Source of the DNA: Sinosporangium album
Lineage (GTDB): Bacteria > Actinomycetota > Actinomycetes > Streptosporangiales > Streptosporangiaceae
DNA length: 64,000 nucleotides
Direction of reading: 5' to 3'
Assembly (NCBI RefSeq): GCF_900100605.1
Contig: NZ_FNCN01000006.1
Coordinates: 88,476-152,475 of the forward strand
Numbering within the stretch: the stretch's first letter is position 1; each line of letters starts with the position of its first letter. Shown here piece by piece: positions 56,154 through 64,000 of this stretch. The notes under the pieces were generated by a model. That model did no database searches. It saw only the letters and a list, made by a program, of their open reading frames with translations, and was not told where the DNA came from. The position numbers were made by a program, and so were the translations under genes.

Positions 56154-58772
56154 TTACGCCTGCGCGCGCGTCGTCAACGTGATCGGTACGGCGTTGCGCC
56201 GTACGCTCCCGCACACGCCGTCGCTCGCCGCCGCCGCGGCCCTGCGCTCGGCGCTGGGCTCGCCGTACTCGGTGGTGCGCTGCCGCAGGGGGCGTCCGGT
56301 CGGGGCGACCATCGCGGCGATCTCAGTGATGGTTTTGTACGACCCGTTCTCGGAACCGGCCATACGGCTGATCGTCTCCTCCATGAGCGTGCCTCCGAGG
56401 TCGTTGACCCCGGCCGCGAGCACCTGGCGGCACAGGTCGTCCTGGAGTTTCACCCACGAGCACTGGATGTTGTCGATCGCGCCGTGCAGGAGGACGCGCG
56501 CGAGCGCGTGCACCGCGAGGTTCTCCCTGGCCGTGGGGCCGGGACGGGCGATGCCCGCGAGGTAGATCGGCGCGCTGTGGTGCACGAACGGCAGCAGCAC
56601 GAACTCCGAGAACCCGCCGCTGCGCCGCTGAAGGTCGCGGATCAACCGGATGTGCCGCACCCAGTGCAGATGGTTGTCCACGTGGCCGTACATCATGGTC
56701 GAAGTCGTCGGAATGCCCACCTCGTGCGCGGTGGTGATGACCTCGATCCACTCCTTGGCGGGCAGTTTGCCCTTGGTGAGGACCCAGCGCACATCGTCGT
56801 CGAGGATCTCGGCCGCCGTGCCCGGCAGCGAGTCCACCCCCGCTTCCTTGGCGCCGACCAGCCAGTCCTTGATCGAGAGGTTGGTACGGCTGGCGCCGTT
56901 CACGACCTCCATCGGGGAGAACGCGTGTACGTGCATGTCCGGACATCTGGCCTTAACGGCCTTGGCGATGTCGAAGTAGGCGGTCCCCGGGAGGTCCGGG
57001 TGGATGCCGCCCTGCATGCACACCTCCGTCGCGCCCGCCGCCCACGCCTCCTCGGCGCGGTCGGCCACCTGGTCCAGCGAGAGCGTGTAGGCGTCGGCGT
57101 CCGTGCGCCGCTGCGCGAACGCGCAGAACCGGCAGCCGGTGTAGCAGACGTTGGTGAAGTTGATGTTGCGGTTGACGACGTAGGTCACGTCGTCGCCGAC
57201 CGCCTCCCGACGCAGCCCGTCCGCGATACGGGACAGCTCCGCCAGCGCGGCGTCGTCGGCTCCCCTACCCTGCTCGTCGCCCGCCGCCGACAGCAGCGTC
57301 AGTGCCTGCTCCTCGGACAGGGCTGCCGGATCGCGCTCCGCCTGGCGCAGCGCCTCCCCGACGTCTCCGGTCAAAAGCGCGGGACCGTTCCCTCCCAGGC
57401 GTTCCCGCAGCGCGTCCCAATCACCGTAGACGTGGTCGAAGTCATCGCGCCTGTCGTTCGTGCGGCCGTCGGTGTCCACCTCGACGTGCAGGTCGACCCT
57501 GCCCGCCGCCGCGAATCCGCCGTCCGGCTCCTGCCACGGGCGGCCCACGATCACCGCGTCCTCCTTGGCCAGGCCGGTCGCCGGATCGGCCAGTGCCCGC
57601 ACATGCGCCGTCACCCTCGGATCGAGCCACGGCTCGCCCGCGAGCACGTACTCGGGGTAGATGGTCAGGCGTTCGCGCAGCGTGAAGCCGGCTTCCGCCG
57701 TACGCTCGGTCAGCGCGTCGATGTGCGGCCAGGGACTCTCGGGGTTCACGTGATCGGGCGTCAACGGCGACACGCCGCCCCAGTCGTCGATGCCGGCCCG
57801 CAGCATCAGGGCGAACTCGTCGCCGATGAGGTTGGGCGGAGCCTGCACTCGCATCTTCGGGCCGAGCACCAGACGGGCCACCGCGATGGTCGCGGCCAGC
57901 TCCGACAGGTCCGCGTCGGGCATGCCCCGCATCGCCGTGTCCGGCTTGGCGCGGAAGTTCTGGACGATGACCTCCTGAATGCCGCCGTATTCCCTGGCCA
58001 CCTTGCGGATGGCGAAAATCGACTCGGCGCGGTCCTGGATGGTCTCCCCGATGCCGATCAGGATGCCCGTTGTGAACGGCACATTCGACCGCCCGGCATC
58101 CTCAAGCGCGCGCAGCCGTACGGCAGGGTCCTTATCCGGCGAACCATAATGCGCCTGGCCCTTCTCCGTGAACAGCCGGGTCGAGGTGGTCTCCAGCATC
58201 ATGCCCATCGACGGCGACACCGGCTTGAGCCTCTGGAAATCCCGCCAGGTCATCACACCGGGGTTGAGGTGCGGCAGCAACCCGGTCTCCTCAAGCACCC
58301 GGATCGCCATGGCACGGACATACGACAGCGTGTCATCGTATCCGTGCGCGTCCAACCACTCCCGGGCCTGCCGCCACCGGTCCTCAGGCCGGTCGCCCAG
58401 CGTGAACAGCGCCTCCTTGCACCCCATCGCCGCTCCCCGCCTGGCGATGTCGAGCACCTCGTCCGGGCTCAAGAACTCGCTCGGCAGCTTGTGCGGCGCG
58501 GTGGCGAACGTGCAGTAATGACACCGGTCCCTGCACAGCCGAGTCAGGGGGATGAAGACTTTCCGACTGTAGGTGATGATCCCGGTACGGCCTACGGCCT
58601 CAAGACCCGCGTCCCTCACCCTGGCCGCATGCCCGAGCAGGGCCTGCAGATGATCGCCCCGGGCATGGAGAAGAACAGTCGCTTCGCTGACGTCGAGCGC
58701 CTTGCCGTCACGGGCCCTGGCCAGGGCCCGCCGCACAGCGCTGTCGCTGACTGAGGGCTGATGGTCGTTCAT
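56154..58772 (-). CDS. fbiC: FO synthase (CofG-CofH fusion)
   Basis: This 872-residue bifunctional radical-SAM enzyme makes Fo, the deazaflavin core of F420, from tyrosine and a ribityl-uracil. The first CX3CX2C cluster site is CRDRCHYC (C80, C84, C87) in the CofG half. The second is CYTGCRFC (C543, C547, C550) in the CofH half. Length agrees with mycobacterial FbiC (about 856). The ATG at 58772 lacks a clear ribosome binding site. It converges with fbiAB, so the dedicated F420 steps except CofC/FbiD are in one locus. Confidence 0.96.
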   Translation of the reverse strand: MNDHQPSVSDSAVRRALARARDGKALDVSEATVLLHARGDHLQALLGHAARVRDAGLEAVGRTGIITYSRKVFIPLTRLCRDRCHYCTFATAPHKLPSEFLSPDEVLDIARRGAAMGCKEALFTLGDRPEDRWRQAREWLDAHGYDDTLSYVRAMAIRVLEETGLLPHLNPGVMTWRDFQRLKPVSPSMGMMLETTSTRLFTEKGQAHYGSPDKDPAVRLRALEDAGRSNVPFTTGILIGIGETIQDRAESIFAIRKVAREYGGIQEVIVQNFRAKPDTAMRGMPDADLSELAATIAVARLVLGPKMRVQAPPNLIGDEFALMLRAGIDDWGGVSPLTPDHVNPESPWPHIDALTERTAEAGFTLRERLTIYPEYVLAGEPWLDPRVTAHVRALADPATGLAKEDAVIVGRPWQEPDGGFAAAGRVDLHVEVDTDGRTNDRRDDFDHVYGDWDALRERLGGNGPALLTGDVGEALRQAERDPAALSEEQALTLLSAAGDEQGRGADDAALAELSRIADGLRREAVGDDVTYVVNRNINFTNVCYTGCRFCAFAQRRTDADAYTLSLDQVADRAEEAWAAGATEVCMQGGIHPDLPGTAYFDIAKAVKARCPDMHVHAFSPMEVVNGASRTNLSIKDWLVGAKEAGVDSLPGTAAEILDDDVRWVLTKGKLPAKEWIEVITTAHEVGIPTTSTMMYGHVDNHLHWVRHIRLIRDLQRRSGGFSEFVLLPFVHHSAPIYLAGIARPGPTARENLAVHALARVLLHGAIDNIQCSWVKLQDDLCRQVLAAGVNDLGGTLMEETISRMAGSENGSYKTITEIAAMVAPTGRPLRQRTTEYGEPSAERRAAAAASDGVCGSVRRNAVPITLTTRAQA

Positions 58773-58843
58773 ACGGCGACATTACGTGGCCGGTTTTGGG
58801 CCATATTCATCAGGTTCCACCCCCGAATCAGAGGTAACGACGC

Positions 58844-59554
58844 CTATACAGGCTGCGGCAGGAAGACCGCCGTGTCCACGTCCAGGTCGATCGGATGGGG
58901 AAGGTAGAGCGAGGTCCCCATGGGCACCTTGCCGACCGCCTGGTAGACGCCCTCGCGAGGATCGCTGAACACCGTCACGGCCGGAGGCGAGGCCACCAGA
59001 TCGATCAGCAGCATCATCGGCACCCCGCCCCCCGCGTAGATGCGGGGCTTGGCCACCCGGTCCTGCTCGACGCTGCCCGGAGAGACGACCTCAGCCGCCA
59101 TGATCAGCCCCGAGGACAGCAGCTCGCGCTCACCCCAGCGGGGACAGTCGGCGGGAGCCAGGACGAAGTCCGGCTCGACCGGATCCCGAGGACCTTCGAT
59201 ACAGACATCGACGTTGCCGGTGAAGCCATCCCAGTCGTTCTTCTCGATCTCTTCAAGAAGGAGGCGATAGAGGCGCATGGCCATGCGGCCGTGCTCGGGG
59301 GTGTCCACAGCGCTCACGATGAGACTCCCGTCGATGATCTCGGTCCTCAGACCGGGCAGTGGGGGTAGGGCGTCGAACAGCTCACGCGGGGTGCTCGGAG
59401 GCTCGGTGAACTCCCCGTCGGCACGGACTTCGAGCTTGGCGTGACCACGCCTGTGCGAGCGCGTGGAACGCGTGGAAACCGGGCGGGTCTCACCGGTCGG
59501 GGGGCCGGGACGACGGGACCTCGATCTGCGCTTCTTCGAGGTCATCACAACCAC
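58844..59554 (-). CDS. Uma2-family (DUF820) putative endonuclease-fold protein
   Basis: This 236-residue protein has an Arg/Ser-rich N-terminus (about 1-50) followed by a Uma2 restriction-endonuclease-like fold: TEIIDGSLIVSAVDTPEHGRMAMRL, then VEPDFVLAP with the metal Asp, MAAEVVSPGSVEQDRVAKPRIYAGGGVPMMLLID with Glu and Lys. Uma2 proteins are numerous in actinobacteria and cyanobacteria and their role is unsettled. The GTG at 59554 has GAGGAGG 6 nt upstream; the ATG at 59545 is an alternative. It runs the same way as the AlkA-like gene 74 bp upstream. Confidence 0.85.
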   Translation of the reverse strand: MVVMTSKKRRSRSRRPGPPTGETRPVSTRSTRSHRRGHAKLEVRADGEFTEPPSTPRELFDALPPLPGLRTEIIDGSLIVSAVDTPEHGRMAMRLYRLLLEEIEKNDWDGFTGNVDVCIEGPRDPVEPDFVLAPADCPRWGERELLSSGLIMAAEVVSPGSVEQDRVAKPRIYAGGGVPMMLLIDLVASPPAVTVFSDPREGVYQAVGKVPMGTSLYLPHPIDLDVDTAVFLPQPV

Positions 59555-59628
59555 GGCACACCTCCTCGCATTCACATGAACACGGAAAGTATTCCAGGAA
59601 GATCCGTCCCGGTGCTGGAAAACCGCAG

Positions 59629-60546
59629 CTAGAACGACCGATAGTCGCGGACGGCCATGCGCGGCCCGCGGGCGGGCGGCCGGTTGCCGCTCAGCGCCAG
59701 CAGCCTCGTCACCCGGTAGCGGTGGCCCGCGTACGGCATGAGCAACCGGAGCATCCCCGCGTCGTCGGTCTTCTCCCCCGTCAGCGCCCAGCCGACCACC
59801 GAGGGCAGGTGGTAGTCGCCGACGGACACCGCGTCCGGGTCGCCGAGGGCGCGCTGGCGGGTCTCCGCCGACGTCCAGACCCCGATTCCGGGCAGAAGCC
59901 GGAGCAGCCGGTCGGTCTCCGCCGAATCCGGGGCGGCTTCGAGCTTGTCCGCGTGCAGGGCCGCGTTGACGATCGCCTTGGCCCGCACCCCCTCGACGCC
60001 AGCCCGGTGCCAGTCCCAACTGGGGATGGACCTCCACACCTCGGGCGGAGGGAAGACCCGGAGCTGTTCGTCGCCGGGGCCGGGTGCGCGTTCGCCGTAC
60101 TTCGCCAGCAGCCAACGCCATGCCCGCCAGGCTTCGCGGCCGACGACCTTCTGTTCGAGCACGGCGGGCACGAGGGCCTCGAAGGCACGCTGGGAGCGCC
60201 CGATCCTGAGCCCGGCGTGGCGTCGATCGGCCTCGATCAGCACGCCGTGCCGCGGCGTGAAGCCGGATCTGTCGTCGTCGACCCCGAGCAGCGCGGGGAG
60301 CGTGTCCAACATCCATTCGGCCCCGGGGCCCCAGGCCCGGCCCTCCACGGCGCCCTCCGCCGCACTGACCGATACCCGCATCGTGCCCGGACCCGCCGGC
60401 GTGCGCGACGTGCGCCACACCGCACCATCCGCCTCGCGCCGCCACGTCGGATCGCCGCCGCCATGCCGGTGCGGCGACATGGTCAGCGCGATGTCCAGAG
60501 CCGTCCCCGGCCGCCACACCCGTTCCACCACCTTTCCATCCTGCAC
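59629..60546 (-). CDS. AlkA-like DNA-3-methyladenine glycosylase (HhH-GPD)
   Basis: This 305-residue helix-hairpin-helix glycosylase excises alkylated purines. The HhH motif is LLRLLPGIGVWTSAETRQRA, followed about 15 residues later by the catalytic Asp in VSVGDYHLPSVVGW. FEALVPAVLEQKVVGREAWRAW is the conserved helix of the GPD domain. The first 100 residues match the beta-rich AlkA N-domain only loosely. The GTG at 60546 is the start. No ada-type gene is adjacent. Confidence 0.88.
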   Translation of the reverse strand: MQDGKVVERVWRPGTALDIALTMSPHRHGGGDPTWRREADGAVWRTSRTPAGPGTMRVSVSAAEGAVEGRAWGPGAEWMLDTLPALLGVDDDRSGFTPRHGVLIEADRRHAGLRIGRSQRAFEALVPAVLEQKVVGREAWRAWRWLLAKYGERAPGPGDEQLRVFPPPEVWRSIPSWDWHRAGVEGVRAKAIVNAALHADKLEAAPDSAETDRLLRLLPGIGVWTSAETRQRALGDPDAVSVGDYHLPSVVGWALTGEKTDDAGMLRLLMPYAGHRYRVTRLLALSGNRPPARGPRMAVRDYRSF

Positions 60547-60626
60547 CGCGGCGCCGGATGCCCCGACCGACAGGGCGCTCCGCGGGCCGGGGCGCAGCGT
60601 TCCCGGATCAACCGCTGAGACGGGTC

Positions 60627-60676
60627 TTGACTCATTCCCGCAGACAGGTATGTTTTTGGTTAGGAAACTTTCCTAA
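60627..60676 (+). promoter_or_regulatory. Promoter with palindromic operator at the start point
   Basis: TTGACT (60627-60632) and TATGTT (60649-60654) are spaced 16 bp. Five bases later comes a perfect 17-bp palindrome, TTAGGAAACTTTCCTAA (60660-60676), covering the expected transcription start. A repressor bound there would block initiation. The leader to the first secreted-protein gene would be about 135 nt. Confidence 0.7.
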
Positions 60677-60798
60677 GCAAATCGGGAATCGCCCGGGGGA
60701 AGGACTGCTGTCCGCCGCCCGACGACATCCCGAGGCGTCGCATTTCGAGGTTTGAGCCATCTGATAGGACCGTTCCACTTCCACAGAAGGAATCGGAC

Positions 60799-61101
60799 AT
60801 GCCCCTCAGGAAGCTCACGGGCACGTTCTCCGCCACCGTGCTGCTCACCGCGGCCGTCCTGGCGGGAACGGCTTCGGCCGCCCACGCCGTACCGGAGAGC
60901 TGCACCCCCTCCATCAACGGCCACACCGTCTCCAGCAACTGCACGGCCGGAACCGGCGAACACGCCATCTACGTCTACTTCCGGCACGTCAACCCAATGG
61001 TCGGCCCCATGTCCATCCAGGGGCCATGGGAACCCCCCGGCAGAACGTCGACCGTCTCCGTCCCGGGCACCCCCCTCGGCTGGTGGGTGCTCCGGCGCTG
61101 A
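60799..61101 (+). CDS. Small secreted protein A of a tandem paralogous pair
   Basis: This 100-residue exported protein has a Sec signal peptide ending ASAAHA (cleavage before VPESC). The mature part is about 70 residues with two Cys that should form one disulfide, plus NCTAGTGEH, YFRHVNP and GPW motifs. The ATG at 60799 has AAGGAA 7 nt upstream. The neighbouring gene encodes the same motifs in the same order. I recognise no family function; small beta-rich extracellular protein is the most that can be said. Likely controlled by the palindrome at 60660. Confidence 0.85.
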   Translation: MPLRKLTGTFSATVLLTAAVLAGTASAAHAVPESCTPSINGHTVSSNCTAGTGEHAIYVYFRHVNPMVGPMSIQGPWEPPGRTSTVSVPGTPLGWWVLRR

Positions 61102-61248
61102 CCTGCTCCCACTATGCGGGGTTCTCCGCCTAACGGCTGTCCGTCCCCATTTTCGAACCCACGAACAGAAACTTCGCCCGGCATTTCACAAATGTCGCGC
61201 TCGAACGCGGCCTGTAACACAAAGAATGCTCAATGGAGGTATAGCTGC

Positions 61249-61554
61249 ATGAAGCTCAAGAAGTGGGCAGGAATGTTCTCCGCCGCCACCCTGCTCACCG
61301 CCGGCGCCCTCGCGGGCATGGCGGGCACGGCCCACGCCATCCCTGAGCAGTGCTCCACGACCCAGAACGGCCCCTCCAGCGCCACCAGTTACTGCGCCAC
61401 CGGCACCGGCCAGCACCGCGTCGTGGTCGCCTTCGTCCACGCGAACCCGTGGATCGGCATCGGCGTCATCGAAGGCCCGTGGGCCGACGTCGGCAGCAGC
61501 TCCACCATCAACGTGCTCGGCACCATCCGCCACGTGACCATCCTGAAGCGCTGA
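61249..61554 (+). CDS. Small secreted protein B of a tandem paralogous pair
   Basis: This 101-residue exported protein has a signal peptide ending GTAHA (cleavage before IPEQC). Mature motifs YCATGTGQH, AFVHANP, EGPW and STINVLGT align with protein A over its whole length, with both Cys conserved; roughly 40% of mature positions look identical by eye. The ATG at 61249 has GGAGG 9 nt upstream. A good terminator follows at 61573. The two genes are probably one transcript. The function is unknown. Confidence 0.86.
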   Translation: MKLKKWAGMFSAATLLTAGALAGMAGTAHAIPEQCSTTQNGPSSATSYCATGTGQHRVVVAFVHANPWIGIGVIEGPWADVGSSSTINVLGTIRHVTILKR

Positions 61555-61572
61555 CCTCCCGGTTCGCCCGAC

Positions 61573-61601
61573 AAGGCCGAGGGACCCCGCCCCTCGGCCT
61601 T
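61573..61601 (+). terminator. Terminator after the secreted-protein pair
   Basis: An 11-bp perfect stem, AAGGCCGAGGG and its complement, closes a 7-nt loop and is followed by CCCCTTTC. It lies 19 bp after the stop codon. Confidence 0.85.
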
Positions 61602-62147
61602 CCCCTTTCGGCGCCCCCGCCTCAGCTCAAGGCCGCGGGCGTCGTTTTTCCTTTCCCATGAGCGGCCGGATCTGCGACCAGCCCCGCCGTCGAACGCCGA
61701 GCCTTCAAAAGACCAACCGGTCAGCGACACCAGTCGCCCTAGAAAGCCAACCGGCCTCGACAATAGATTTACCCGAATCGATCCGACGCCAATGAGATGC
61801 GTTCTTCGGTAAGCTTTGCACCCTTCCACAGAATTATATAATCTCACATCCGCCACCCTGACCCCACTACGCTGGATCAGCCCAGCAAACTCCAGAAAAG
61901 CATATTTGCCAGCCATACCCTCCAGCCCCTATCCCCACAAACCAGGACGGTCCTCTATCAAGTATTGCCACAAGATCCGGATACGATACTTTCAGAACCA
62001 TTTAGTACACCAGTGTGAGGAGGCCGTATCTCACAGGTGTGGCAACTGTACCCTTCCAGGGGACTATAACTCACTGGAAAGTCCTGGGATAACTATATAT
62101 AAAGAGTATCAAGAATCTTGCCGAACCCCCATCCGCCGGAGTGAATC
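61602..62147. other. A+T-rich gene-free interval
   Basis: From about 61740 the base composition becomes visibly more A+T-rich than the rest of the window (for example ATTATATAATC near 61833 and ACTATATATAAAG near 62092). No supported gene was found. An imperfect dyad (CCAGGGGACT with AGTCCTGG) lies at about 62057-62087, just before the TATATA stretch, and may be a promoter or operator for the next gene. The composition suggests foreign DNA. Confidence 0.6.
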
Positions 62148-62396
62148 ATGAAATTCATGCGCCGCATCGGCCCGCACCCGCACGATCGCCCGCAAGGAGG
62201 GGGTTCTACCGGCCAGAGCTCGTGCCCCGACATATGGGAGCTGGATTCGGGCGACTTCGCGATCATCGGCTTCGACGGACACAACGATCTGATCGGAAAT
62301 CTGCCGCACGACGCCAACTGCCATAGCGATGAGCGGATCATCATAATCCCACGCGAGACCCTGATATTAGCCAAACCACAGATTCCGGAGTACTAG
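62148..62396 (+). CDS. Small protein encoded upstream of DUF6879
   Basis: This 82-residue protein has a basic, His-rich N-terminus and a core CPDIWELDSGDFAIIGFDGHNDLIGNLP... ending ERIIIIPRETLILAKPQIPEY. The pattern of an acidic LxSGDFAIIG strand with a PRETL helix is one I recall from small partners next to DUF6879 genes. The ATG at 62148 has GGAG 6 nt upstream. Its stop lies 3 bp before the DUF6879 start, whose ribosome binding site is inside this gene, so the two are coupled. Function unknown. Confidence 0.78.
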   Translation: MKFMRRIGPHPHDRPQGGGSTGQSSCPDIWELDSGDFAIIGFDGHNDLIGNLPHDANCHSDERIIIIPRETLILAKPQIPEY

Positions 62397-62399
62397 CAC

Positions 62400-62993
62400 G
62401 TGATCCAATTTCCCCTCCCCGAGGATGTCATCGAACGCACCCTGACACGCTCGGAGTGGCGGCTGGAATTTCAGATAGCCCAGTCGTCCACCCGCCATGC
62501 GATCAGAAAGCTGGAAAGTCGGCAGAATTACCTGGAGCCCGGCAATCCAAGCTGGGAGGCCTGGATAGCCGGATATGAGAAGCGCGCCCAAGCGCTGGCG
62601 GAGGCCAATCGGGCAGAGCAGGCAGGCGTCCTGCGGCCACTCGAGGACAGAGGCGTGTCATTCATCCGCGTACATGTCCTCGAATACCCGCTGACGCCAT
62701 ATATCCGATTCGAGCTTGACCACTACCGGATCAGCTCCGAACTCGGAGAGCAGATCTTTCTCGTTGATAGATCCGATATCGAAGACATCGAATCTCAGGA
62801 AAGTCTCCAGGACTTCATCCTCTTCGATGAGAGCCGAGCCCTGGTAGAGAAGTTCTCCTCCGAGGGACTTCTGCTCGGGGGTGCGCTAGTGCGTGATCGC
62901 GACTACCTGGCCTGGATGGCTGATCTCCACGACTCACTCCGCAAGCGCGGCACTACGTATGAGGCTTTCAGAGAGCGACTCACTCCGCTGTGA
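62400..62993 (+). CDS. DUF6879 family protein
   Basis: This 197-residue cytoplasmic protein matches the actinobacterial DUF6879 family by FQIAQSSTRHAIRKLESRQNYLEPGNPSWEAW-type N-terminal helices, VSFIRVHVLEYPLTPYIRFEL and FILFDESRALVEKF near the end (typical line: defence or regulatory cassette member). No nuclease or enzyme motif is visible. The GTG at 62400 has GGAG 9 nt upstream within the preceding gene. In other actinobacteria such genes often stand near XRE regulators; none is present here. A strong hairpin follows. Confidence 0.8.
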   Translation: MIQFPLPEDVIERTLTRSEWRLEFQIAQSSTRHAIRKLESRQNYLEPGNPSWEAWIAGYEKRAQALAEANRAEQAGVLRPLEDRGVSFIRVHVLEYPLTPYIRFELDHYRISSELGEQIFLVDRSDIEDIESQESLQDFILFDESRALVEKFSSEGLLLGGALVRDRDYLAWMADLHDSLRKRGTTYEAFRERLTPL

Positions 62994-63045
62994 GACTGCT
63001 GTGAGACTTCCGAGTCCACCCAGGCACCACGACAGCCAGAGAATG

Positions 63046-63081
63046 TGATCACACTGCCAAACCGGCTTGGCAGTGTGATCA
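63046..63081 (+). terminator. Hairpin after the DUF6879 gene
   Basis: A perfect 15-bp stem, TGATCACACTGCCAA and its complement, closes a 6-nt loop (ACCGGC). It separates the DUF6879 pair from the DUF6082 gene. Confidence 0.82.
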
Positions 63082-63137
63082 TCCTCGCCCTCAAGACAGG
63101 GCACCGATGAGAAATGACCCGACTACAGGGGCATCCC

Positions 63138-63785
63138 ATGAAGAAGCAGACCTCCCTGCTACCACGGGCTATGCTCTGGATCTCGGCGGCAACTCTACTT
63201 GTTCTTGTCTGGCTGATATCCCCCATCGCACTCGGCACGCTGTTCGACGCGGCTCCGAGGACCCTGGAGCAGCGAGGATCCATAGGTGAATCCTTCGGTG
63301 CGGTCAGCGCTCTGTTCTCGGCCCTTACGCTCTTCGGAATGATCGTGACATTGGCCATTCAACGCAAGGACCTCGCCGGGCAGCGAGAAGAGCTCGCCTA
63401 CCAACGCGAAGAGCTACAGCACACCAGACAAGAACTCAAGAAAGCCGCCGATGCAGGTATCCGAGCACTACACGTCGAAATTCTCAAGCTGAGCATCGAG
63501 CACCCCCATCTCACACCCGTGTGGCCGCGTTGGCCGGATGCCACCATTGAGGAAGAACAGCAGTACCTCTATGCCAATCTCATCGTCGCCCACCAGGAAA
63601 TGCTCTACGAGCAAGGCGTTTTCGGCCGCGATGACGTCGAGGCTGTTTTCCGCCACCTCTTCGAAAGCGAGATCATCTACCGATTCTGGACCCATGCCCG
63701 TAAGACCAGGGCCAAGGTGACTCCGAAGGAGACCAGCACCTGGAGCTTTTTCGAGACCGTGGAGTCGGTTTATCGAACGGTCTAG
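63138..63785 (+). CDS. DUF6082 family membrane protein
   Basis: This 215-residue protein has two transmembrane helices (about 10-30 and 56-75), a short coiled coil (LAGQREELAYQREELQHTRQEL, about 80-102) and a cytoplasmic helical domain, HVEILKLSIEHPHLTPVWP. It fits the DUF6082 family of actinomycetes. The ATG at 63138 has AGGGG 7 nt upstream; an upstream ATG at 63114 lacks one. It lies in the same A+T-richer block as the DUF6879 pair. The function is unknown. Confidence 0.8.
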   Translation: MKKQTSLLPRAMLWISAATLLVLVWLISPIALGTLFDAAPRTLEQRGSIGESFGAVSALFSALTLFGMIVTLAIQRKDLAGQREELAYQREELQHTRQELKKAADAGIRALHVEILKLSIEHPHLTPVWPRWPDATIEEEQQYLYANLIVAHQEMLYEQGVFGRDDVEAVFRHLFESEIIYRFWTHARKTRAKVTPKETSTWSFFETVESVYRTV

Positions 63786-63827
63786 AGGGCGCGGAGGCTC
63801 CCTGTCGTACGTGTGGGGTGGAAGGCG

Positions 63828-64000
63828 TCAGAGCTCGCTGGAGGTGCGGATGGCGCAGTCGGGGAGGGTGATGCCGGGCCAGAGGCGGGTGCCGGGGGCG
63901 AGTTCGTTGCGGGGGCCGACGACGGCGTGGTCGCCGATGACGGCGCCTCGGACGATGGCGCCTTCGGCGATGCGGGCGCCGGTGCCGACGACGGAGTCGG
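63828..64000 (-). CDS. Sugar-nucleotide transferase, C-terminal hexapeptide-repeat part, cut by window edge
   Basis: The last 57 codons of a protein are visible, reading VVGTGARIAEGAIVRGAVIG, then DHAVVGPRNELAPGTRLWPG and ending RTSSEL. The [IV]xxGxxI-like hexapeptide repeats form a left-handed beta-helix, as in mannose-1-phosphate guanylyltransferase-type and RmlA2-like nucleotidyltransferases. Gene order beside fbiA/fbiB in mycobacteria (Rv3264c) supports GDP-mannose synthesis, which would extend the manB route. The catalytic domain lies outside the window. Confidence 0.82.
   Translation of the reverse strand, partial: DSVVGTGARIAEGAIVRGAVIGDHAVVGPRNELAPGTRLWPGITLPDCAIRTSSEL

Noticed and set aside
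61816-62151. 111-codon frame in the A+T-rich stretch
   Set aside because: No ribosome binding site and no recognisable protein pattern. It overlaps the start of the 62148 gene in another frame.

Overview
The window is a high-GC actinobacterial chromosome segment. GC-rich third codon positions, frequent GTG starts, a WhiB gene, complete mtrA-mtrB-lpqB and fbiA-fbiB-fbiC sets and a DasR-type regulator all point to Actinomycetia. The gene mix fits the Streptosporangiales best; that placement is inference and I cannot name a genus.

Layout. (1) 1-6.3 kb: a catalase cut by the left edge, acetoacetyl-CoA synthetase, and three HAD-like hydrolases that each depart from the DxD motif. (2) 6.4-14.1 kb: a compact N-acetylglucosamine (GlcNAc) system. 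A leftward operon encodes a SIS-type sugar-phosphate deaminase, IIB, IIA, HPr and enzyme I of the phosphotransferase system (PTS), then a secreted GH3 hexosaminidase. It diverges from a DasR-like GntR regulator and a IIC permease, with a long dre-like palindrome between the two arms. (3) 14.6-27.5 kb: a block whose content and order resemble Mycobacterium tuberculosis Rv3235-Rv3246c: Rv3235-like, secA, response regulator, hpf, comF, lpqB, mtrB, mtrA. (4) 27.8-35.7 kb: a membrane/MoxR cluster with 4-bp stop/start overlaps (membrane protein, DUF4129, DUF4350, MoxR, DUF58), followed by SpoIIM-like and RDD proteins. (5) 35.8-41.7 kb: divergent LVIVD and DUF305 secreted proteins, then two adjacent S-adenosylhomocysteine hydrolase genes of different length classes and a MerR-like gene. 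(6) 41.8-58.8 kb: phosphosugar isomerase, Trm112-like, manB, DUF3499, a zincin-like protein, DUF5719, a large glycosyltransferase, whiB, a repeat-rich membrane protein, then fbiA-fbiB facing fbiC for cofactor F420. (7) 58.8-64 kb: accessory genes. These are a Uma2 protein, an AlkA-like glycosylase, two tandem small secreted paralogues behind a palindromic operator, a visibly A+T-richer stretch with a DUF6879 gene pair and a DUF6082 membrane protein, and the C-terminal end of a sugar-nucleotide transferase at the right edge.

Two patterns cut across the genes. Several conserved enzymes carry in-frame tandem repeats with units that are multiples of three (18, 12 or 60 bp). At three unrelated genes (secA, the LVIVD gene, fbiB) a tandem repeat starts at the stop codon. 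Its unit (16, 10 or 14 bp) is not a multiple of three and each copy carries a TGA, so extra stops appear in all frames. No rRNA, tRNA, CRISPR array, transposase or integrase was recognised.
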